The notes under the pieces were generated by a model that was not told where the DNA came from, made no database searches, and saw only the letters and a list, made by a program, of their open reading frames with translations. From contig CBDBDZ010000014.1 of NCBI GenBank assembly GCA_965204215.1, positions 1,116,001 through 1,180,000 on the forward strand: a stretch of DNA of 64,000 nucleotides. Direction: 5' to 3'. Position 1 is the first letter of the stretch; every line of letters begins with the position of its first letter. Source of the stretch: CBDBDZ01 sp965204215 (GTDB taxonomy: Bacteria > Pseudomonadota > Gammaproteobacteria > Pseudomonadales > GM7GCV1). Shown piece after piece: positions 32,812 to 41,179 of the stretch. The position numbers and the translations under genes were made by a program.

Positions 32812-35103
32812 ATGTCAGATAACTCAAAGCAAAACGCATTGGACTACCATTGGTATCCTATATCAGGCAAGTTGGAAATACAGCCAACCAAACCGATGAA
32901 TACCCAAAATGATTTATCATTGGCATATTCCCCTGGAGTTGCATTTCCTTGCACAGAAATTGAAAAAGACCCTCTAACTGCCGCAAAGTACACCATACGT
33001 GGTAACCTGGTTGGAGTGGTTTCCAATGGTACTGCGGTTTTAGGTCTGGGTAATATTGGTGCACTTGCCTCGAAGCCAGTGATGGAAGGCAAAGCGGTGC
33101 TGTTTAAAAAGTTTGCCGATATTGATGTTTTTGACATCGAAGTTGATGAAACGGATGTAGATGCCTTTGTTGATACAGTTAAACGGCTTGAACCAACATT
33201 TGGCGGTATTAACCTGGAAGATATCAAAGCCCCGGATTGCTTCTTTATTGAGCGCAAATTGCGTGAGCAAATGAATATACCGGTGTTTCATGATGATCAA
33301 CATGGAACCGCCATCGTATCGGCAGCGGCAGTTTACAATGCACTACGCATTGTCGATAAAAAAATTGAATCTGTTAAATTGGTAGTGTCTGGTAGTGGAG
33401 CTGCCAGTATTGCCTGCGTAGAATTATTGATTAGCATGGGGTTAAAACGCTCCAATTTATATTTAACTGATCGCAAGGGAGTTATTTATAAAGGTAGGGT
33501 TGAGGGTATGAACCCCTGGAAAGAAAAATTAGCTAATGATACGCATTTTAGAACCTTAACCGATGCTATAGTAGATGCCGATATTTTCCTGGGGTTATCA
33601 GGAGCAGGTATTTTGACTCAAGATATGGTAAAAACCATGGCACCTAACCCACTAATATTAGCAATGGCAAATCCAACACCAGAGATTATGCCAGAATTAG
33701 CCAAGGAAGTAAGGCCTGATGCCATTATCGCAACGGGTCGCTCTGATTACCCCAATCAGGTCAATAATGTGCTTTGCTTTCCCTTTATGTTCAGAGGAGC
33801 TTTAGATTGCGGAGCAACCACCATTAACGAAGAAATGAAGCAGGCTTGTGTCAAAGCATTGGCTGATTTGGTAATGCGCGAACCAGACCAAAAAGTAGCG
33901 CAGGCCTATAAAGGTGAAAAATTAGTATTTGGTCCTGATTACATTATACCTAAGCCCTTTGACCCAAGGCTTATTGAAGAAGTCCCTGTCGCTGTGGTAC
34001 AAGCAGCTATGGATAGTGGTGTGGCGACTAGACCCATTGAAGATATGGGTGCTTATAAAGCAAAATTGCATTTATATAACAGTCAAAGTCGACTGTTCAT
34101 GCAACCTGCTATTGAAAAAGCGCAAACCAATAACCAAAGCCGTATTGTTTATGTTGAAGGTGAAAATTCTGACATACTGCAAGCGATACAACATATTGTC
34201 GATGAGCAGATAGCTAAACCGGTGTTGCTAGGCCGCCCTAAAGTTGTACAGCAGATTATTAATGATAACAGCTTGCGATTAAGTTTAAATAAAGAAGATG
34301 CTAATGGCATTGAGGTGATTAACCCTTATCATAATACTTTTTACCAAGAGTATTGTGATTATTACCATCAAACTAATGCACGCAATGGCATAACCATTAA
34401 AAATGCTCAAAATGCCATGAATAACGACCATACTGCTTTTGCTGCGGTAATGGTAGCCAAAGGTCATGTTGATGGATTAATTTGCGGTAAAGAAGGCAGT
34501 TATCTTAACCATTTACAGGCGATTAAAAACATTTTAGTGCCAGAGAGCGAGCAGCAATCCTTGACCAGTATCTGTGTGCTGTTAATGTCAGACAAGCCAC
34601 CTATATTTCTTACAGATCCATTTGTTAACGTCAACCCAACTTGTGAACAAATTATTAACAATGCATCAGAGGCTATTAAATTTGTAGAAAAGTTTGGTAT
34701 TGAACCCAAGGTTGCTTTGCTCTCGCACTCAAATTTTGGCAGCTACGATACAGAAGGAGGCAATAAAATGAAAAGCGCTACGCAACAGTTAAAACAACAG
34801 TTTCCCAATGTGGAAATTGAAGGCGAAATGCATGCTTTTGCTGCCTTTAACGACGAAGCACGCAAAAATCTCTGCGCAGGTAATCAATTAACGGATTCAG
34901 CCAATATTTTGATTATGCCTACAATGGATGCCGCCAGCATATCACTTGGGCTATTGCGCTCATTAACGTCAACTCGTTTGGTTGGTCCCTATTTAACAGG
35001 ATCGCAAAAAACAGCGCATATTTTAATACCATCAGTATCTAACCGCGGTATTTTTAATATGACGGCACTAATGGTGGCAGATTTGCAGGAAAAGGCTCAC
35101 TAA
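32812..35103 (+). CDS. maeB: NADP-dependent malic enzyme, MaeB type with phosphotransacetylase-like domain
   Basis: A 763-residue protein. The N-terminal malic-enzyme part has SLAYSPGVAFPC, FHDDQHGTAIV and GSGAASIACVELL (NADP-binding). From about residue 430 a phosphate acetyl/butyryltransferase-like domain follows; in this family it is regulatory and binds acetyl-CoA. It decarboxylates malate to pyruvate, making NADPH. Full length. Probably monocistronic or leading into rph, 21 bases downstream. Confidence 0.95.
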   Translation: MSDNSKQNALDYHWYPISGKLEIQPTKPMNTQNDLSLAYSPGVAFPCTEIEKDPLTAAKYTIRGNLVGVVSNGTAVLGLGNIGALASKPVMEGKAVLFKKFADIDVFDIEVDETDVDAFVDTVKRLEPTFGGINLEDIKAPDCFFIERKLREQMNIPVFHDDQHGTAIVSAAAVYNALRIVDKKIESVKLVVSGSGAASIACVELLISMGLKRSNLYLTDRKGVIYKGRVEGMNPWKEKLANDTHFRTLTDAIVDADIFLGLSGAGILTQDMVKTMAPNPLILAMANPTPEIMPELAKEVRPDAIIATGRSDYPNQVNNVLCFPFMFRGALDCGATTINEEMKQACVKALADLVMREPDQKVAQAYKGEKLVFGPDYIIPKPFDPRLIEEVPVAVVQAAMDSGVATRPIEDMGAYKAKLHLYNSQSRLFMQPAIEKAQTNNQSRIVYVEGENSDILQAIQHIVDEQIAKPVLLGRPKVVQQIINDNSLRLSLNKEDANGIEVINPYHNTFYQEYCDYYHQTNARNGITIKNAQNAMNNDHTAFAAVMVAKGHVDGLICGKEGSYLNHLQAIKNILVPESEQQSLTSICVLLMSDKPPIFLTDPFVNVNPTCEQIINNASEAIKFVEKFGIEPKVALLSHSNFGSYDTEGGNKMKSATQQLKQQFPNVEIEGEMHAFAAFNDEARKNLCAGNQLTDSANILIMPTMDAASISLGLLRSLTSTRLVGPYLTGSQKTAHILIPSVSNRGIFNMTALMVADLQEKAH

Positions 35104-35124
35104 CATAATTTGAACAATATAACT

Positions 35125-35856
35125 ATGAATAGACCCAGTGGAAGACAGTCGAATGAAATGCGCCAAATGGAATTTATCAGAAGCTATACTATATATGCTG
35201 AAGGTTCGGTACTGGTGTGTTTTGGCAAGACTAAAGTTATTTGTACTGCTTCGATAGATAATTCAATACCCAGATTTTTGAAAGGTAAAGGGCAAGGCTG
35301 GTTAACGGCTGAATATGGAATGTTACCGCGTTCTACCCATTCAAGAATGCATCGTGAGTCATCGAAAGGGAAACAGTCGGGACGCACACAAGAAATTCAA
35401 CGCTTAATTGGTCGCTCCTTGCGAGCTGCGGTTAACTTAAAGATGTTGGGAGAATGCCAAATACTTATTGATTGCGATGTCATTCAAGCTGATGGAGGCA
35501 CAAGAACAGCCGCTATTTCTGGCGCCTGGGTAGCGCTTTACGATGCGCTTTACCATCATTTCAATGGTAACGAAGATATCATTGAATCCTGTCTGGTTGA
35601 ACAAATTGCTTCCGTTTCAGTGGGTATACATCAAGGTAATACGGTGCTTGATTTAGATTACGATGAAGACGGTAACGCCGAGACCGATATGAATGTGGTT
35701 ATGACCGCAAGCGGTGGTTTTATTGAATGTCAAGGCACTGCAGAGCAGGGTAATTACAGCAAAGAGCAATTAAATGAAATGTTAGCATTAGCTGAAAAAG
35801 GCATTGCTGATATTATGCAAAAACAAAACGAAACGCTTCAAAACGAGGTTCAATAA
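35125..35856 (+). CDS. rph: Ribonuclease PH
   Basis: From the ATG at 35125 the protein is 243 residues (MNRPSGRQSNEMRQM). It has the phosphorolytic core GKTKVICTASID, GWLTAEYGMLPRSTHSR and GGTRTAAISGAWVAL. It trims tRNA 3' ends with phosphate as co-substrate. It is followed 2 bases later by pyrE, the conserved rph-pyrE order. The C-terminus is intact, unlike E. coli K-12 rph. Confidence 0.95.
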   Translation: MNRPSGRQSNEMRQMEFIRSYTIYAEGSVLVCFGKTKVICTASIDNSIPRFLKGKGQGWLTAEYGMLPRSTHSRMHRESSKGKQSGRTQEIQRLIGRSLRAAVNLKMLGECQILIDCDVIQADGGTRTAAISGAWVALYDALYHHFNGNEDIIESCLVEQIASVSVGIHQGNTVLDLDYDEDGNAETDMNVVMTASGGFIECQGTAEQGNYSKEQLNEMLALAEKGIADIMQKQNETLQNEVQ

Positions 35857-35858
35857 GA

Positions 35859-36494
35859 GTGCATAGTTTCCAGCGACAGTTCATTGACTGCGCCTTACAC
35901 AATAATGCATTAAGTTTTGGTAAGTTCACATTAAAATCAGGGCGCGTGAGTCCGTATTTTTTTAATGCAGGCAAGTTTTATACAGGATCAGCCTTGTCAA
36001 TAGCAGGGCAATGCTATGCACAGTCTATTGTACATTCAGAACTAGAGTACGATGTATTATTTGGTCCAGCCTACAAAGGTATTCCTTTAGTCAGCGCCAT
36101 AGCTGTTGCGTTGCAACAAATGGGTATTGATAAGCCTTATGCTTTTAACCGCAAAGAAGCTAAAGACCACGGCGAAGGAGGTAGCATTGTTGGGGCACCA
36201 ATCGAAGGTAAAAGGCTTTTGATAGTAGATGATGTTATCACCGCAGGCAGCGCCATCAATGAAGTGATGCAATTGCTTGCTAAAGAATCAGCCATTGCCT
36301 GCGGTGCTATTGTTGGTTTAGATAGACAGGAAAAAGTGGATAATAACCTGTCAGCGATTCAAAATGTCGAACAAAAACATAATGTACCAGTAAGTAGCAT
36401 TATCAACCTTGATAGCCTTATTCAGTATTTACAGCAATCGGATAATAGCCTATTGCCAACTATCGAAGCTTATCGTAAGCAATACGGCATTTGA
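35859..36494 (+). CDS. pyrE: Orotate phosphoribosyltransferase
   Basis: A 211-residue protein starting at GTG 35859 (MHSFQRQFIDCAL). The PRPP-binding motif LLIVDDVITAGSAINE (residues about 121-136) and FTLKSGRVSPYFFNAG near the N-terminus are standard. It forms OMP from orotate and PRPP in pyrimidine synthesis. Tightly coupled to rph; converges on dcd five bases beyond its stop. Confidence 0.95.
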   Translation: MHSFQRQFIDCALHNNALSFGKFTLKSGRVSPYFFNAGKFYTGSALSIAGQCYAQSIVHSELEYDVLFGPAYKGIPLVSAIAVALQQMGIDKPYAFNRKEAKDHGEGGSIVGAPIEGKRLLIVDDVITAGSAINEVMQLLAKESAIACGAIVGLDRQEKVDNNLSAIQNVEQKHNVPVSSIINLDSLIQYLQQSDNSLLPTIEAYRKQYGI

Positions 36495-36499
36495 AATCA

Positions 36500-37066
36500 T
36501 TAACTTTTAGGCAGTGTTACTCCAGTTTGTCCCTGGTATTTACCGCCGCGATCCTTGTAGGAAGTTTCACAAGGCTCATCCGATTGTAAAAAGAGCATTT
36601 GGGCTACTCCTTCATTGGCATAAATTTTTGCTGGTAACGGAGTGGTATTAGAAAATTCCAGGGTAACGTGGCCTTCCCATTCGGGTTCTAAGGGAGTGAC
36701 ATTGACAATAATACCGCAGCGAGCGTAGGTGGATTTGCCAAGGCAAATGGTCAGAACATCACGTGGGATGCGGAAGTATTCTACAGTGCGTGCGAGAGCA
36801 AATGAATTGGGAGGAATGATACAACAGTCGCTTTTAATATCGACAAAGCTGTTTGAGTCGAAGGCTTTAGGGTCGACGGTACTGGAGTGTACGTTAGTGA
36901 ATATTTTAAATTCAGGTGCACAACGTACATCGTAACCGTAACTGGATGTTCCATAAGAGATGATTCTCTCTCCGTTGACATGACGCATTTGACCAGCTTC
37001 AAACGGCTCTATCATGGCGTGTTGCTCAACCATACTTCGAATCCACTTGTCAGATTTTATACTCAT
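36500..37066 (-). CDS. dcd: dCTP deaminase
   Basis: A 188-residue protein with GTSSYGYDVRCAPEFKIF, FALARTVEYFRIPRDVLTICLGKSTYARCG and the catalytic Glu region TPLEPEWEGHVTLE. It deaminates dCTP to dUTP for dTTP synthesis; the enzyme is a trimer. It lies 11 bases downstream of mrp on the minus strand, as in several gammaproteobacteria. Confidence 0.97.
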   Translation of the reverse strand: MSIKSDKWIRSMVEQHAMIEPFEAGQMRHVNGERIISYGTSSYGYDVRCAPEFKIFTNVHSSTVDPKAFDSNSFVDIKSDCCIIPPNSFALARTVEYFRIPRDVLTICLGKSTYARCGIIVNVTPLEPEWEGHVTLEFSNTTPLPAKIYANEGVAQMLFLQSDEPCETSYKDRGGKYQGQTGVTLPKS

Positions 37067-37077
37067 AGTAACGACTC

Positions 37078-37902
37078 TTATTCAATGATAATTTCGGGTT
37101 GTGGGGAATGAGTGCAGCCTAATTGTTCGATAATAGCACTTGCACAATGATTGTAAGCTTGATGAACGGCTTTCAATGATTGGGTTTCTGCTAATTTTGC
37201 AGGTGTACCTTCATCCATCATTTGACGAATGGAGCTATTAAGTGGTATTTGTCCTAATAGCGGTACTTTATAATCTTCCGCTACTGCGGCACCGCCATTA
37301 GCGCCAAAAATAGAATGTTCACTATTGCAATTTGGGCAAATAAAAGTGGCCATATTTTCAACAATACCTAATATGGGAACGGATACTTTCTGAAACATTT
37401 CAATACCTTTGACAGCATCATTTAAAGCAATTGTTTGTGGGGTAGTAACAATAACTGCGCCGTCTAAGGCAACTTTTTGAGATAAAGTTAACTGAATATC
37501 ACCTGTGCCAGGCGGCAGGTCGATAAATAAAAAGTCTAAATTATGCCAAAGGGTTTGCGTTAAAATCTGCACCAATGCACCGCTTGCCATAGGGCCACGC
37601 CAAACCATAGGCGTTTTGTCAGTAACCAAATTGCCGATAGACATGGTTTGCAAGCCTTGTGCCATAATTGGGATGAAATACTTTTCATCTTTAACCTCAG
37701 GCCTGGTGTCAGGGTCGATGCCAAGCATAATAGGTAAACTTGGTCCGTAAATATCAGCGTCCAGCAGTCCTATACTATAGCCTTGCTGTTGCATGGCCAA
37801 GGCGATGTTTACTGCAGTGGTAGATTTGCCAACGCCACCTTTTCCTGATGCGATTGCAATGCACTGTTTAACACTGGGAAGCATATTAGTTGAATGATTC
37901 AT
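37078..37902 (-). CDS. apbC: Mrp/ApbC-family iron-sulfur cluster carrier ATPase (short form)
   Basis: A 274-residue P-loop protein with the deviant Walker A GKGGVGKST (residues 19-27), LLDADIYGPS, the switch FLFIDLPPGTGD and the cluster-binding Cys pair FICPNC. It carries Fe-S clusters between scaffold and targets. It lacks the N-terminal DUF59 (MIP18-like) domain found in longer Mrp proteins; no start for one is present upstream. Operon with dcd. Confidence 0.92.
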   Translation of the reverse strand: MNHSTNMLPSVKQCIAIASGKGGVGKSTTAVNIALAMQQQGYSIGLLDADIYGPSLPIMLGIDPDTRPEVKDEKYFIPIMAQGLQTMSIGNLVTDKTPMVWRGPMASGALVQILTQTLWHNLDFLFIDLPPGTGDIQLTLSQKVALDGAVIVTTPQTIALNDAVKGIEMFQKVSVPILGIVENMATFICPNCNSEHSIFGANGGAAVAEDYKVPLLGQIPLNSSIRQMMDEGTPAKLAETQSLKAVHQAYNHCASAIIEQLGCTHSPQPEIIIE

Positions 37903-37920
37903 AAATAATTGATAGGCTTT

Positions 37921-38802
37921 TTATTTTTTAGAAGCTCGCATTTTTTTAAGCTGACGCTCAGCAATGCGTCGTTCATCAGGTGTTAGCTGATAAATAGCAG
38001 GGCAGGGTAAATCACAATGCTCGTAAAGCGTTTTGATGTCTTTTGTTGCTAAATGGAGCCATTTTCCTGTGGGCAAGAAAGCGGGCAGGTAAATAGTTGC
38101 ATATCGAACACGTTTTAATCGGTTTACCTGCAGACCTTGTGATTCCAGTAACCTTCGTACTTCCCGGTTTTTACCAGTTTGCAGGCATAGAGTAAGCCAA
38201 TTATTTTTATGTCCTGCTTTTAGCGAATCGCCACTACTATCATTGAGCGTTTCGTTGATAACAATATCGCTGAACTGTGAAATACCATCTTCTAATTTAA
38301 CGCCTGATTTCATGTTCTCAATCATTTGTTCGTCAATTTTTCCAAAAAAACGCACCGAATATTCGCGGTCAGTTTGAGAAGAAGGATGCATCAGTTTGTT
38401 GGCCAACTCACCATCTGTAGTAAAAAGTAATAAACCTGATGTATTAATGTCTAAGCGTCCAATTGATATCCAGCGCTCTGAGTTAAGCCTGGGAAGGGCT
38501 TCAAAAACTGTTTTAAGTTTGCCGTTTTGCTGCGTTTGAATGCTGCGGCTACAAACTTCGCCCACAGGTTTGTTATAAATAATAACACGACTCTCTCTTA
38601 CTTTTTGGGTTTTAATGAGTTTGTTATCGACACTAATACTGTCGTTAATACTCATACGATCACCCAATTTAGCGCGTTTACCATTGAGTTTAACACGCCC
38701 CTGTTCAATTAACGCCTCGATACCACGTCGCGATGCTACGCCGTGATGAGCCAACACTTTTTGAATTTTGTCAGTATTTTCCGTTGTCATTTGGTTCGTC
38801 AT
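37921..38802 (-). CDS. rluB: 23S rRNA pseudouridine synthase RluB-type
   Basis: A 293-residue protein: N-terminal S4 domain (KIQKVLAHHGVASRRGIEALIEQGRVKLNGK), then the RsuA/RluB catalytic domain with GRLDINTSGLLLFTTDGELANKLMHPS, where Asp of GRLD is the nucleophile. GKNREVRRLLES follows. It probably makes pseudouridine 2605 of 23S rRNA. Its start overlaps the scpB end by 32 bases, the usual scpA-scpB-rluB arrangement. Confidence 0.93.
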   Translation of the reverse strand: MTNQMTTENTDKIQKVLAHHGVASRRGIEALIEQGRVKLNGKRAKLGDRMSINDSISVDNKLIKTQKVRESRVIIYNKPVGEVCSRSIQTQQNGKLKTVFEALPRLNSERWISIGRLDINTSGLLLFTTDGELANKLMHPSSQTDREYSVRFFGKIDEQMIENMKSGVKLEDGISQFSDIVINETLNDSSGDSLKAGHKNNWLTLCLQTGKNREVRRLLESQGLQVNRLKRVRYATIYLPAFLPTGKWLHLATKDIKTLYEHCDLPCPAIYQLTPDERRIAERQLKKMRASKK

Positions 38803-39418
38803 TTAAGTTGTCATCAGAATAGTTGGTTGCTTTTTCTGTTTCAGGGTTTGGCTCTTCATCTTCAAAAGCTAATTCCGGGGCGAGTGCGTTAATGTCTTTT
38901 AAATCACCTAGAGGGGGCAAATCAGATAATTTTTCTAAATTAAAATAGTCAAGAAATTGTTTGGTTGTGGCAAATAATGCAGGTTTGCCAGGTACATCGC
39001 GATGCCCCACACTACGTATCCATTCTCTTTCAAATAGTGATTTAATAATATTCGAGCTGACAGAAACTCCTCTGATATCTTCAATATCGCCGCGAGTAAC
39101 AGGTTGTCGATAAGCGATAATAGCCAGTGTTTCTAAAAAAGCGCGGGAATTTTTTTTGGGTTTTTCCAACCATAACCGAGATACCCAGTGTGCCATTTCA
39201 CTGCGAACCTGATAGCGATAGCCTGAACTGACTTTAATGAGTTCATAACCTCGTTCTTCACAATCGTGAGTTAATTGTATTATGGCATCTTCTATATCGT
39301 TTTTTTGGAGTTGGTGGTCATCAATACCAAACAGCATTAAAAACCGGTCTGTCGCAATCGGTTCATCGGCTGCCATAAGAGTGGCTTCAATAATTTTTTT
39401 TAGTTCTTCTGCGTTCAT
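38771..39418 (-). CDS. scpB: Segregation and condensation protein B
   Basis: From the ATG at 39418 the protein is 215 residues (MNAEELKKIIEATLMAADEPI). Two winged-helix domains include RAFLETLAIIAYRQPVTRGDIEDIRGVSVSSNIIKSLFEREWI; an acidic tail follows. With ScpA and SMC it forms the condensin that organises the chromosome. A TTG three codons upstream is a less likely start. Confidence 0.93.
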   Translation of the reverse strand: MNAEELKKIIEATLMAADEPIATDRFLMLFGIDDHQLQKNDIEDAIIQLTHDCEERGYELIKVSSGYRYQVRSEMAHWVSRLWLEKPKKNSRAFLETLAIIAYRQPVTRGDIEDIRGVSVSSNIIKSLFEREWIRSVGHRDVPGKPALFATTKQFLDYFNLEKLSDLPPLGDLKDINALAPELAFEDEEPNPETEKATNYSDDNLNDEPNDNGKY

Positions 39419-39427
39419 AGTTTGCAA

Positions 39428-40243
39428 TTAAGAGCTGGATTTTATATGAATAATGCCATATTCTTCGTTTTGTACCACGTCCACCAAAAAATTTTTGATT
39501 AACTCCATCAAAGCCAAAAATGTAACGACAATACCATGGCGACCTTCTTCGGGTTTAAACAGGGTATAAAATGGCACGAACTCATCACTCTTAATCACCG
39601 ATAAAATATGACTCATGCGCTCCCTGGTAGATAGTTTTTCAGGGGTAATGGTATGGCTTTGCTGTAAATCGCTGCGTTTGATCATTTCGACAAAAGCCAG
39701 AACCAGGTCTTTCATGTCGACATCAGGGTGCTTGGATGCTTGTTGAACTTTGGGTGTGATGATGTTTGTTGCGAAAGTGTCGCGTTCCATTTGAGGTAAT
39801 TGGTCGATAGATTCCGCAGCTTCTTTAAAGCGTTCATACTCTAGAAGTTGTAAAATCAAATTAGCTCGCGGGTCTTCCTCTTCCTCACTTTCCTCTTGTT
39901 GGCGAGGTAATAACATTCTTGATTTAATTTCAGCAAGTAGTGCCGCCATTAGTAAATATTCAGCAGCTAATTCAAAGTGCATGGCTTCCATTGCCTCAAT
40001 ATAAGCCATATATTGCTCAGTGATGGAGGCGACATCAATTTCCAGGATATCAATATTTTGCCTGCGAATTAGATACAACAATAAGTCTAATGGTCCTTCA
40101 AAAGCTTCCAGAAAAATTTCAAGCGCATCAGGTGGAATATAAAGGTTCTCGGGTATTTTAGTAATTGCTTTGCCGTGTATATAACCAAAAGATAACTCCT
40201 GTTGTTGATGAGTAGGCTTTTTTGAACGAGGAATATTAATCAT
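39428..40243 (-). CDS. scpA: Segregation and condensation protein A
   Basis: A 271-residue kleisin. N-terminal segment FLEAFEGPLDLLLYLIRRQNIDILEIDVASITEQY (about 46-80), AAEYLLMAALLAEIKSRMLLP, an acidic loop, and a C-terminal winged helix (GIVVTFLALMELIKN). It bridges SMC heads and ScpB. It ends 10 bases before the scpB start. Confidence 0.94.
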   Translation of the reverse strand: MINIPRSKKPTHQQQELSFGYIHGKAITKIPENLYIPPDALEIFLEAFEGPLDLLLYLIRRQNIDILEIDVASITEQYMAYIEAMEAMHFELAAEYLLMAALLAEIKSRMLLPRQQEESEEEEDPRANLILQLLEYERFKEAAESIDQLPQMERDTFATNIITPKVQQASKHPDVDMKDLVLAFVEMIKRSDLQQSHTITPEKLSTRERMSHILSVIKSDEFVPFYTLFKPEEGRHGIVVTFLALMELIKNFLVDVVQNEEYGIIHIKSSS

Positions 40244-40252
40244 GTTAAATAC

Positions 40253-40864
40253 CTAATCGTAAACGCCGCTGCCTTGACGTATAACTTGGGGTATATCATC
40301 AGTCATATCAATAACCGTAGTCAGGCTGGTATTGCCGTAACCGCTGTCAATAATAATGTCAACGCGCTTGTTAAGTTGCTGCTTGATATCATAAGGGTTT
40401 GATAAACTGTACTCATCGCCTGGCATAATCAATGTGGTTGATAACAGAGGCTCTTCTAATTGTTCCAATATAGCAAGCGATACAGGGTAGTCAGGCACGC
40501 GAATACCAATGGTCTTCTTATTGGGAACTTGCAAGCGTTTGGGGACTTCGCTAGTTGCATTTAAAATAAAAGTAAAGGCACCAGGAATAAGTGATTTGAT
40601 GGTTCTAAAATGCTGGTTGTGTAACCTGGCAAAGTTGCCGAGTTGCGATAGATTATGACAGATTAAAGTAAATTGATGTTTGTCGGGTAACTGCCTGATT
40701 TGTTTGATTTTATCGAGCGATTTTTTATCATTTATGCTGCAGGCAAAACTATAACTGGTCTCTGTAGGCAACACTATTAACTGACCATTTTGCAATGCGC
40801 TGACTACCTTTTCTACAAGGTGGCGTTGAGGTGTTTTGGGATGTATATTTAATACGGTAGCCAT
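40253..40864 (-). CDS. YciO/Sua5-YrdC family protein
   Basis: A 203-residue single-domain protein with GQLIVLPTETSYSFACSI, IKQIRQLPDKHQFTLIC, PGAFTFILNAT, IGIRVPDYPVSLAIL and LLSTTLI segments. The usual Sua5 KxR..P substrate motif is present as 'KQIRQLPDKH'. The length and the scpA neighbour favour YciO rather than the essential TsaC. Its RNA-related activity is not certain. It is the first gene of a yciO-scpA-scpB-rluB minus-strand run. Confidence 0.85.
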   Translation of the reverse strand: MATVLNIHPKTPQRHLVEKVVSALQNGQLIVLPTETSYSFACSINDKKSLDKIKQIRQLPDKHQFTLICHNLSQLGNFARLHNQHFRTIKSLIPGAFTFILNATSEVPKRLQVPNKKTIGIRVPDYPVSLAILEQLEEPLLSTTLIMPGDEYSLSNPYDIKQQLNKRVDIIIDSGYGNTSLTTVIDMTDDIPQVIRQGSGVYD

Positions 40865-41179
40865 GGCTTAAAATTATACAGTAAGAGTGGTTTGTACCCA
40901 TACCACGCTTGGTAATACTTGGCTAAATTCTGTTGCAAAACACGTAATTGACTACAATATTGCTGTATTATTAACTTGGTAATAAAATATCGCTCCTGCG
41001 TATTTTATTGACCACCCTTGAAATACTAGCGAAAATATGCGAATTTTCTTGTATTTCAAGGTTTCGCGACCGAACTATCGCTCGTAGTGGTACTTCCTTG
41101 TGCCACATATTAGCTTAGCTCGGTATTTTTATGTCGAATTAATATCCATATTAGTAGTACTTATTTTTTACACAATTTT
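40865..41179. other. Divergent intergenic region with a long hairpin
   Basis: 315 bases between the divergent YciO-like gene and glnD, containing both promoters. Positions 41016-41061 form a strong nested hairpin: CCTTGAAATAC and GTATTTCAAGG (11 bp, perfect), with GAAAAT/ATTTTC paired inside it. A second short inverted pair, GTGG..CCAC, lies near 41087-41106. No T-run follows. No coding sequence is seen. Confidence 0.5.

Noticed and set aside
40865..41179. Riboswitch upstream of glnD
   Set aside because: A strong hairpin is present but no known aptamer pattern and no terminator follows.
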